Source: Siphonodentalium dalli (lineage: Eukaryota; Mollusca; Scaphopoda; Gadilida; Siphonodentaliidae). From it: a stretch of DNA of 64,000 nt. This document shows positions 1 to 10,307 of this stretch, in pieces. Where the stretch lies: positions 153,103,152 through 153,167,151 of the forward strand of contig CP136066.1 in NCBI GenBank assembly GCA_032622095.1. The letters are read 5' to 3'. The notes under the pieces are model-generated. The model worked only from the letters and a program-made list of their open reading frames with translations, was not told the origin of the DNA and searched no databases. Each line of letters begins with the position of its first letter. Position 1 is the first letter of the stretch. The position numbers and the translations under genes were made by a program.

Positions 1-18
1 GGGGGGGGGGGGGGGGGG
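1..18. repeat. Poly-G run at window edge
   Basis: The window opens with 18 consecutive G. Similar runs occur at 34012-34050 (39 G), 50175-50188 (14 G) and 50808-50828 (21 G), and a 15-C run lies at 395-409. The lengths may be inexact because such runs are hard to sequence. Confidence 0.9.
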
Positions 19-500
19 TACCACATTCCCAATTAACTTTTGTCCGATATGTTCACCAGTTGGATTTTTTTTGCCTGACTCAGTTGGAAATTTGCAGTTG
101 GAAATTCTGAGAAAGACAACCCCGTCCCCAATGGAGACCCAAAAGCAGCAACAGTACGTACCTGTTTGTTTCATATTTGTAACCTTTATCTAAATTTCAA
201 CTTGTTTCCTATTTTAATAAAGAAATGTCATGAGAATATGATATTAAAGAATATTTAATATGATTCTCACATTCTGTCCACAATTTGCAGAATTAAAGTC
301 ACAATAAATTAATGACTTGATTCTCATTCAACTTTTTTCATATTGGAAAAGGATTAGGCAAGATATTTAATATATTTTGCCTAGAAGGACACTTCCCCCC
401 CCCCCCCCCTCCCCAACTTTCACGAATATTTTCAACAGTTGGAAATTTCATACCTGACAAAACATTAGTTGGAAATTGATATCAACAGTTTGTCCTGATA

Positions 501-629
501 CAGTAATGCCCTAAATAATCGACTCCTTAACCACAGCAGAATTATAGGTAATTTTCAGGATTTAGTTGGAAATATGGCTTGTTGCCATTCATCGGAAAGC
601 TCTCAGTGCAATTATTTAGGGCATTACTG
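501..629. mobile_element. Foldback MITE family A, copy 1 (second arm partly deleted)
   Basis: Starts CAGTAATGCCCTAAATAATC after TA and ends GGCATTACTG before TA. Family A is a ~213-bp almost perfect palindrome whose two arms read the same inward; this copy kept the whole left arm but lost most of the right one. TA at both borders suggests a Tc1/mariner-type non-autonomous element; that class assignment is inference. Confidence 0.85.
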
Positions 630-714
630 TAGTTTAATTTTCCAAACAATATTAAAGGCAAGGATGACCTTGGTTGTAGGTTATAATTTAGAAATAACAA
701 TTTCCAAATTATAA

Positions 715-3495
715 ACGAGAGGCCGATCACGATCGGCAGATGTTTAACCCATACCTTGGCGATAGCGATCTTTTCAACAATTCACAGCGTACTATTATTT
801 ATTAGTTTCATAGTGGAATCAGACATATTGAGCAACTTGCTCATTTAAACACAATAGGAAGATGGATATGACATTCGATTTCAACCTATTCGGTCACTCC
901 AACAGAAATACATGTATGTGTGATAGATTGATAAAGATAATTATACCCAAACACAGTCAGACAGATGCACCATAGCTGTTAAAGATATAATTGTTACAAT
1001 ATTAACATCATAATAACTCTATTTATTTAATTCTTACAATGGAACCTGAGTCATAACAGATTATGTTGTTGTGTTAGCTGCATAGTAAAAGTTATGGGAT
1101 GATTGAGATTAGAGACCAACAAACACCTGAACCAGGGTAATATCCAGGCCAGTTTTGGTACCTGTAACAGGTAAGGGCGCCCAAATTCCTGGCGCCCAAA
1201 AAACAGCTACAACTAACAACTAACACTAAATCATCAAATAAAGCGATAAATTGTCATTTTATGGCAGTATGTACATGTAGTTCAAGGGGGAATGCCACCC
1301 ATACCCTCCCCAACTTAGGGCTGCTGCCTTCGGATATGACTTTGGCATATAAACAGGTGTCCCCAAATAATTACTGGAAACTACACTGACCTGAACATCT
1401 ATATAAGTGAGGGGTGTATAGACCTTGATATTAAATATGATTGATAATGGTTGGATATAAAATATTTTAATACAGAATTATCAGATAACTAAAGGAGAGA
1501 TATGAGAAGGGTCAAATTGAAAATATTAGAGTCATAACATTGGATCGCGTACAGTATCCATGTACCTATGGTTAATTTTATTCTAAGCTGATCATTGGAA
1601 AGATACAATGTCTGTAACAGCAGAAATATTATTAAATATTGGGTTAATATTCTCAAAACCATTCAATCAATACCATAATCTATACGCATGAAGAATGTAT
1701 CACAATCAACCTGAATGAGATTATAAAAGTGATTGGGTGAAAAATATTTGACCAAAAAGTCAGCTTCAAGAATACCAGAACCATTATTATTATCCTGCAG
1801 CCCAAATGCAATAGAGGGAATTTCAAAATAAGATATATCCTCAAATGATGAATATTCAATTGGTGGCTTATAATTAATAGAAATTCTTAGTGAACCTGGC
1901 CTAAGGCGAAAGAGATAATTTAAAATCTGCGTATCAGATATTATGTGTCTATGGAATAGGTTAATTTTAATCCTGAAATACATGCAAGTGAAAAGTGGAT
2001 CACGATCAACCTGGACATAGAATAGGAGAATGAACATATGATGTGTGGAGAGTGTTAATCATTTTCAATGACATCATATGATGGAACTAATGTGTGGATA
2101 AATTGTTTTCTCAAGATAAGACAACAGTGTCTCTGTAAACAACAATTCTCTAAACAGCCATGCTCCTGAACATCCTTCACATGGACAATGGACTATTTGT
2201 ATTAATGCCATGAACATGTTTCAACAGGTTGGGTTAAATTACTATTGCACACAAACTGGAGTAAAGTATCATCAATCACTTAAATTTGACAGCTCTGGGT
2301 CAGCAGTGGTTTAGCAAAGAGTATCCAGTGTCATTTTCTGATCCCAATAAAGCAGATTACTGTGTAAAGTTGTTTGTCTTAAATTCTCACAGGGCATATA
2401 CAATAGGTAGTAAATTACTTGAATTATAAAGGGCCATAACTCTGTTAAAATATATCGGATCAAACCCAAATTTGAACTTGATCTGTATTTCGGGGTGAGG
2501 ACCACATGTACCAAATTTGGTGTAGATCAGATGAAAAATGTTTTGAGTTCTAAGTAAAAATAAGTTTGAAAAGGGTTAATTAAACGATACCAAAAACCAT
2601 ACAGATAAAGAACGTGCTAAGAAAAACCTTGGTAAGAAATATGAGGCATATCAGAAGAAAACAGTTTGACTTAGATGGATCAGATAGCATTTGTGTGCAG
2701 GGTTAATTATTTTCTAAACCGATCAACCGATCGATACCAAAAACTATACAGGTGAGGGGTGTGTCATTATAAACCTACATATCAAATATGAAAACAATCG
2801 GACAAAAAATAATTTGGTTACAGCATCGGATAGCTCATGCCTATGTGCGGATGCAAAGTGTTAATAATTTCTAAACCGATCAACCGATCGATACCAAAAA
2901 CTATACAGGTGAGGAGTGTGTCATCATAAACATGGGAGTAAAAAATAACTCTAATTCCCATAATACAGATTTACTGCTCTCAGAGCTAAACTGATACCAC
3001 TGGTAATTAATTGTAGACTGCTATGGTTATCTGTTCAATTCTTAGTTGAAAAAGGGCCATAACTCTGGTATAAAATGTTGGATATAACCCATATTCAAAC
3101 TCGATCTGTATTTTGAGTTGAGAAACTCGCATACCAAATTTGGTTCCGATCAGATAAAAAACAATTTGAGTTATGGCAGCATGCATGAATTCTAAGTCGA
3201 AAAAGGGCCATAACTCCATTAAAAAATATCGGATCAAACCCATATTCGAACTCGATCTGTATTTTGGTCCGAGAAACTTGCATACCAAATTTGATTCTGA
3301 TCAGATAAATTTTTATTGAGTTATGGTAGCATGCATGAATTCTAAGTCGAAAAAGGGCCATAACTCCGTGAAAAAAACTCGGATCGAACCCATATTCGAA
3401 CTCGATCTGTATTTGGTGCTGACAAATTCATATACCATATTTGGTTCCGATCAGATATAAAATGTTCGAGTTATCGCACCATGCGTAAAGTGTCT

Positions 3496-3529
<34 letters not shown>

Positions 3530-3613
3530 GGACGGACGGACGGACGGACTAACGACGAGTGGTCAATCCGGGCAACGACACTATGTTTACCATACTATGG
3601 TATGGGTAAACAT
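715..3613 (+). mobile_element. Helentron/pearl-like element, copy 1
   Basis: The left end has a perfect hairpin GCCGATCACGATCGGC (722-737) followed by ATGTTTAACCCATACC (740-755). The right end has GGTATGGGTAAACAT (3599-3613), the near-exact reverse complement of the latter. Between them lies about 2.3 kb of non-coding sequence, then tandem units of roughly 150-160 bp (about 3030-3480) and a CAGA/CGGA microsatellite (3497-3549). The left hairpin and about 1.9 kb behind it recur at 28447-30280, so this is a dispersed repeat. The order of left end, tandem core, tetranucleotide microsatellite and right end is that of pearl elements known from oysters. No Rep-helicase coding sequence is visible, so it would be non-autonomous. 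Confidence 0.7.
3497..3549. repeat. (CAGA)n(CGGA)n microsatellite
   Basis: About seven CAGA units pass directly into about five CGGA units. It sits between the tandem core and the right end of the Helentron-like element. Confidence 0.95.
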
Positions 3614-4907
3614 AAAAATTCATCAAGAATATACTAGTATTGTATAATGATAGTATGAATGCGATATTATCCACAGAACACACTTGTGTGAGTTGAGCGT
3701 TTGTTTATATACAGCACATAAAGAGTGTGCAATAAGTAAAACACTCAACAACATGGTGATTTTTTTTTTGGGAGATTGATTCGCTGTGACCCATTGAACA
3801 CCACAATATTGAGTGGCTACCTGGTACTGTTTTAACCAAAATCCACTCTGTAGAATCTCTGCGGTGTTAAGTGTTTTGGGTATTGCACACTTTTTACGTA
3901 CTTTGCTATAACATAATATGACTTTTGTTTACTAACACTGAGCATGATCTTGACAATAACTTGCTATTTATGCGACATTTATTATGGTATAATATCAAAA
4001 TCTGTCTATATTTTCATATTTTTCTGTTTATGGTGGTTTTAACAGATCTGACTATTTTAACAGCAATAGCCTATCTTTAAATGTGAAATGTGTTGTTTTT
4101 AGAACAAAAGTCAAATATTTTTCTATTTCTACTTTCTGTCAATTTTTTGACTGAAATGGCCACATCAGTTTGAAATTTGCAACTGTTAGACTGATGCCCA
4201 TTTTGTACAAGTTGGACAAAAAAAAATTTCAATGAGGAAAGGATGACTTCAAATTAACAAATAATTTGAAAATTTATAAATAATTTGAGGAGGCAGAAAA
4301 TAATGGAGTTGGAAAGGGGTGGGAATGCAGAAATTTGTATATCATCATGGAATTGTAGTTTTCAGCATGCATTTTTTACAATACCATGCTTTCCATGTGA
4401 GCTGTCAGAAGTTAAATGAATATTCCTTCTTTATATATATAAACTGATAGATATATGTATATTATAGTATGATTTGTTCAAACGTGACATATAATATATG
4501 CAAGAATGATTTTCATTCAAAAGATTATTATGGTTATTACTTGAATGATATGTAAAACATGACAATGTATTTAGACCCAAATAAAAACATTTAAACAAAA
4601 AAAAATTCAGCCTGAAATTATACTTGATATTGTTTCATCTATTCTGGTTTTGGGGATCAAAGTACGGCAATAAAAATTGTTAAATACTTTTAGTCGGACT
4701 TTATATGCTGCACAAAGAAAAGATTTTTTCAAGATTCAGCATTTTATATAGTTGGGCACCAATCTCTCTTCAGCATGGAATAACAAAGAGTGTTCCTAAT
4801 TGTCAGTCTATTTCTGACATGGTAAAACTGAAGAGCATTTGTCTCAAGCCTCCAAATAGTCATACATATCTTCATTGTCCAATATTAAGTTATCAATGGA
4901 TGCCATC
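3614..4907. other. AT-rich intergenic stretch, nothing recognised
   Basis: No gene, splice-bounded exon or recognisable repeat family was found. A short ORF near 4705-4944 runs into the family B repeat that follows and has no recognisable domain. Confidence 0.5.
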
Positions 4908-5292
4908 AAGCCTGCAAATAGTGTGTCTGTCATTTGCAAAATGAGGTCCCCGGAGGGTGAATTTAGTCATGCTATCCTGCAAGGCAGGCTAGCATCACTA
5001 AATTCACCCTCTGGGAACCTAATTCTGCTTAGGCATCAACTGCTATCGGAGACAGGTTCAGACTGAAGTTGGTGATATTCACCCATTAGTTACCTTGATT
5101 ATGCATATATCTTCTGCAAATTAGGGGATATGGAAACTTCTCAAAATTGAAAAAGTATCTAAAACAATGATAATTTGAAACCAAAGATACTTCCCAGAAG
5201 ATGAAGCCTAAGCAGAATGAGGTCCCCAGAGGGTGAATTTTGTGATGCTAGCCCTCCGGGGACCTCATTCTGCAAATGACAGACACACTATA
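4908..5292. mobile_element. Foldback element family B, copy 1
   Basis: Begins AAGCCTGCAAATAGTGTGTC and ends with the inverse, GACAGACACACTA. Each terminus is itself a short hairpin in which GGTGAATTTAGTGATGCTA faces TAGCATCACTAAATTCACC. Between the two hairpins is a unique segment of about 200 bp containing TATCTTCTGCAAATTAGGG. Seven copies are in this window. ORFs reading 'MRSPEGEF' come from this repeat and are not genes. Confidence 0.8.
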
Positions 5293-5852
5293 TATGAAAA
5301 ATTTTGAACTACTGGAAAATTGTTGTGACTTTGAAAAGTTGTAGAGCGGTTTTGTGTGTTTATCGAAATATCATATCCTTCCTTCCAAAATCACATAAAT
5401 ACAATTTGGAAGTTCACAATGTCAGTATCATTGTTATTGGAATTTCGCCATTGAACCAACAAATAACAACTTCTATGATATCATATCGGTATATTGCCTA
5501 ACATCATACCTATTTCTTGAGGTGACAAAATTTTACCAGAATATTTATGCAAAGTGCTACAACTAATGTTTCCTTGTTTGTTAAGGGGTTTACATGCATA
5601 GCCTATCTCTGGATGTGGAAAGTTTAGATGGACCTGCACAGAAAACTACTTAATTGTTTAATATGCTGGTGCACCACCTGAAGGAATCTATGCTATCTGA
5701 AGATCACATCATGTTATATTTTAATGTCAAAAAGATGACTTTGATCATAGTTTTTGAAGGGAAATTTTTGGAGGAGTGTTCTCAGCAAGAAAACAAATTG
5801 AGTGGAAATGAATAACTGCCATAAAAAGTACATGATCTGAACTAGTGAATTT

Positions 5853-7032
5853 AGTACTCTCGTGTCTGGAATAAAAGTGCAGTTTGGAATATAAGTGCAG
5901 GGTGGAAAAACCGACCAGAATTAATATAAGTGCAGGGTGGAAATTTTCACCGAAATACAGTCTTGCTCTTTACCAGTAGCGTTGAATGGGTACCTGACCA
6001 AAAAGAGTGGGGATGGATACTAGTACACTTTAGACCTAATATGCTTTTGAAAACAGAGGTTCTTACATACCAGTAATTAAATTCCCACCCTAAATAGTAA
6101 ATACCAACGATCTTCCATGGGTAAGCATCGAATCAAGGATCGTATATACTAGTAGAGCGTCCGTATATATCATATGTTCGTCACATGGCTAGTCAAGAAA
6201 TTTAGTAAAGACAAGCATGTTTTATCAACTTAATTACTGAAGCATTGACCCAAAAGACACCCCAGGTTGCCACTTATTCCCATGTAGTTACACATCACTT
6301 GATATGCATTCAAAATGCAGAAGTATTCAGATGAAATGTACATGCGCAATTAACTTGACCTACTTATGAAGGAAGTGTCAGCTGACGGTTGTGTATTTTA
6401 GAAGTAAACACAAGCGTACTTGTGTAGCCTAAATTAATAAGCCTACAAGTACCGTGTAAAATTATTTGGTATGTGCCATGTACATAACAAGTTTACAACA
6501 AGATTCCATCAAGTTTCATGTTTACATCAATGCGACAACAGCGGAAATCATTTCAATTGAAGGAACAGGTGCTATTAATAGCTAGCTGGAAAAGTCATGT
6601 TCTGTAGATCTGAAGGTGGCTGTTTTAAAACAGACATGTTAACGCTAAAATGATCATGTTTGTTTTTGCAAATGAGCTCTAAAATGATTTACCCAATAGT
6701 AAACACTGGATACAATCATACAAATAAAATAGATGTATTTATACATATAAGTCTCGTGACTTCGTCTCAAACATGCGGCTACCAGTCAGCAATATTACTA
6801 GTATATTTAGAATTTATAAACAATTAACACTCGATCAAGATTTGTTGGGGGAAAAAAATCAAAATTGGCCTCTCAAGACCTGTCTTCCAAAATTACTACA
6901 TGTACTTCTTAGTAGTAGTACGATACACAAAATTAAATAAATATGCAGACTGGAATAAGCCTTGTGTAGGGTGGAAAATCATCTGAAATTTAATAAACGT
7001 ACATGCATGTTTATTCCAGACACAAGAGTAGT
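5853..7032. mobile_element. 1.2-kb TIR element
   Basis: Left end AGTACTCTCGTGTCTGGAAT and right end TTCCAGACACAAGAGTAGT are inverted repeats of about 23 bp with one or two mismatches. AAGTGCAGGGTGG-like short repeats lie just inside the left end, and CTTGTGTAGGGTGG lies inside the right. No coding capacity is seen. Confidence 0.6.
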
Positions 7033-7238
7033 GTGCTGGAAAATTGTGAGCAGCCATTTACAAGAACTGTCACAATGAAGAACCAGCCCAATGAATACAA
7101 ATATTGGTATGCAGGCCTGTCCACTCAAGCAGGGAGCGATCAACAGGAAATAGGCCACAGTATTAAAGATAGCTGGTCAGCTGGGAATTTGGCTATGGTC
7201 CTATGAACTCAAACTCATCTCAGCCCAAAGGTTAATTA

Positions 7239-7451
7239 CAGTAATGCCCTAAATAATCGACTCCTTAACCACAGCAGAATTATGGGTAATTTTTCAGGAT
7301 TTAGTCAGAAATATGGCTTGTTGCCATTCATCTGAAAGCTCTCACTGAGAGCTTTCCGATGAATGGCAACAAGCCATATTTCCGACTAAATCCTGAAAAA
7401 TTACCCATAATTCTGCTGTGGTTAAGGAGTTGATTATTTAGGGCATTACTA
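7239..7451. mobile_element. Foldback MITE family A, copy 2 (near full length)
   Basis: 213-bp palindrome whose arms meet at AGAGCTTTCC. The last base of the right terminus has changed (ACTA instead of ACTG). It lies in the loop of the surrounding larger inverted repeat. Confidence 0.9.
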
Positions 7452-7651
7452 TAGTTCTTGCAAATATGGCTGCTCACAACTTTCCAGCACACAACTAACA
7501 TTCTGTTAACATTCTTGAAGCAGTGTTGCTCTCAATTAATTAGTCCTTCGAGCCTTTCATTAGTTCAGGTCATGTACTTATTATGGCAGTAATTCATTTC
7601 CAATCAATTTGTATACTTGCTGAGAATGCTTCTCCCAAAATTCACCACTAT

Positions 7652-9178
7652 AGATAATTGGTAATTGTGAAACAGCATTGGATATGCAGAAATGTTTAAA
7701 TTGCAGTATGGCCTTAAGTTTGCATTCAGATAGTGGGTGCATATAGACAATCAGCCTTTATATATGGTTGCAGATAATACCAATCTTGCTGTCCACCTGT
7801 TGGACAACATAAGTGAAATCATAGCATATTTTCATTTCTACTCATAAGTGCCAAAGCCTGTCAGAGTGACTTAGACAACGGAAAGAGGGTGATCTTGTGC
7901 AAAATCTTGAATAGCAACACATAATCTCTCCATGCATACATGGTACGATTACATCACAGCAACAGTGAACTACATATGGACAAGAGAATATCAGACTTAT
8001 ATCAAAAGTGGAGTCTCCAGAACAGAAAATATCTATAGAAATATTACTGTTGAGGCTAATTGGCAAAGTTGGCATTATCTTTTGAAGATAATAAAATTTT
8101 TTGCAATGGATGATAAACTCAATAGCTTAATGTATCCGGAATATTTGGAGGTAAGGAGCATTTAATAGGCAGCAAATTACATATGTGCAGTTGCACACAG
8201 GATCCCTGATGTGACAGTAAGGTGAATAACCTATGCATTTTAAGCGAAATGGGAATATCAAATACAAGAAAAAATATTCTTCAAGTAAGAGTTAAAGGTA
8301 TATTATGGGACTTGTTCGGGTGCATGAAACTGATGTTAGTATTCAGGTGCTATGGCAACTGGAGGAATATAGTATTCTACTAACATTGCCGAAAATCTCA
8401 AGCAATTCAACCATACCACTCCATAGAAAACATCATCTGAACTACGCTCAATTGTAAATATTTACATCTCGATTCAGGACGCAACTATTGGCAATAAACT
8501 AACGAAAATCATTTTGCCATCAAGATTCACTGCATGTAATTAATATATAAGAATGATGGTGTGAGTTGTCAATTTGAATATAATATTTGTAAAAATAACT
8601 ACTTTGAGCAAGATTATTCTCCATTTCTATGTGTGGAGTGTTTCACATCACTTTAATACTCCTTCGCTGTAACCTAGCCACAACATATTTACCCCAATGT
8701 TTGACACAAAATTGACGCGTGGAGTGTAAATAAAGCCTATACAAAGTTTGAACAGAATGCCACAACCTAGAGGGCATTGTGGGTCACTTGTTCAAATTGT
8801 GATAGGAAATATGCATACACATCTTGCAAGAATAATATCTGGTTCAATTTTTTAAATGTTTGGTTTATCATCCTGTCAGTGTATAAACCGCATCACGTAT
8901 CTAGTTTATCAGTAAAGGAAATTATTTCACTTTGAAGCCGCAGACCCCCAATAAGCAACTGACAAATTTGACCACCATGCACATATGCACATTATGTTAC
9001 CCTCCCTTTGAGTGAACATATCTGTGCTTATTGGGATCCTTTCAGCTTTGTCATTATCAGACAGCCCATTATGGCATAATGTGCTATGCACATTGCCATT
9101 ATACCACCAATGTCCATATCTTGTTGCAAACATTTAGAATATCATGGTTATATGTAGACATTGACATTGTGGTTGGTA
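7652..9178. other. AT-rich stretch, no gene recognised
   Basis: Two overlapping antiparallel ORFs near 7842-8165 and another pair near 8927-9282 have no recognisable domain and no convincing splice context. I see no repeat family here that occurs elsewhere in the window. Confidence 0.45.
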
Positions 9179-9270
9179 CAGTATTGCCCATAATAATCGA
9201 CTCCTTAACCACAGCAGAATTATGGGTACTTCTGCTGTGGTTAAGGAGTCAATTATTTAGGACATTACTC
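9179..9270. mobile_element. Foldback MITE family A, copy 3 (short, 92 bp)
   Basis: Only the outer ~45 bp of each arm remain, meeting at TATGGGTACTTCTGC. This is a symmetric internal deletion that keeps the palindrome. Confidence 0.85.
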
Positions 9271-9799
9271 TATTTTATATAGATTGGTAAACAATCTGGG
9301 TGATCTTGACATAATTCCAGGTAGCCTCCCATAGAAAGTAGTCATGTTGGTTGATCCTAAAGTAGACACTGCTTTGTTGGAACATTTGCACGCTGACAGG
9401 TGGGATTCAATGTGATGGAAATATTAGTGGCTACATTTTTAATGATATTGCACAACTGAAGAGTTATTTTGGTTTTCATCAGGGCCGAACTTAAATTTGA
9501 CAATTTTTGGTGGCCATTTTGGTAGCCATCTTCAACGGCTGAAGTGTGCTCTGCCACATATACATTCCAAGTAGGTTGAACAAATGACCAACTTATTATC
9601 TGAGCATTTCCCACCAAAGAATATGAATCCTTCTGCACTTGTATATTTTCATCATACTGTTGTCCGCTCATTTTTCCTGAAGATCCCTCCAAATGAATAA
9701 TATATACCATTCCAATATTTACTTTTATAACTGAATGGGAGAAAGCATTTAGTATGGAAAGGGTTAAATGACAAAGATATAAGGAGCATTCAATAAAGT
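9271..9799. other. No gene recognised
   Basis: A minus-strand ORF of 168 codons covers this stretch and ends inside family A copy 4. Its last part is the repeat itself and the rest shows no domain I recognise, so it is not called. Confidence 0.4.
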
Positions 9800-9941
9800 A
9801 CAGTAATGCCCTGAATAATCGACTCCTTAACCACAGTGAGAGCTTTCTGATGAATGGCAACAAGCAAATTTCCGACTAAATCCTGAAAAATTACCCATAA
9901 TTCTGCTGTGGTTAAGGAGTCGATTATTTAGGGCATTACTG
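9800..9941. mobile_element. Foldback MITE family A, copy 4
   Basis: The left arm is cut after about 35 bp while the right arm is complete. Flanked by TA on both sides (CAGTAATGCCC to GGGCATTACTG). Confidence 0.9.
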
Positions 9942-10307
9942 TAGAAGTGATTCAACCGTTCAAATATGGTCAAGGGTGGTATTTGAATAAGTAATTTGAG
10001 TCATAGAAATTCTGATGGGTAACTTTATGACATTGAAACAATGTAGATATTATATTTCTCAGTCAACCCTTTCTTTACTAAATACTCATTGTAAGGGATG
10101 CAGAGTGAAATCACTCACAAAACTCACCTTAATCATGCAATCTCGAGTTGGGACCTTCACATACTGTGAAAAACATTAAGGAACAAGTATTAATGAAAGT
10201 GTCACTGTAGCTCAACTTATGTAGGGGGAATAATTTAATGGTTGACAGTCAATGGAGGAATAGGAAAGGTGCTAATTGAAATGTCTAACATGTGCCAAAG
10301 GATTTAG

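Larger units (their letters stand above)
5758..7650. mobile_element. Large imperfect inverted repeat with a nested TIR element
   Basis: About 85 bp at 5763-5848 (including GGAAATGAATAACTGCCATA) match the reverse complement of 7563-7648. Further inward, 7030-7070 pairs with 7450-7495. The loop contains a separate TIR element and family A copy 2. It looks like an old foldback or TIR transposon later used as an insertion target. No transposase ORF is visible. Confidence 0.6.

Noticed and set aside
9357-9863. 168-codon minus-strand ORF
   Set aside because: Its end is family A repeat, and the rest has no domain, no splice context and no support from composition.
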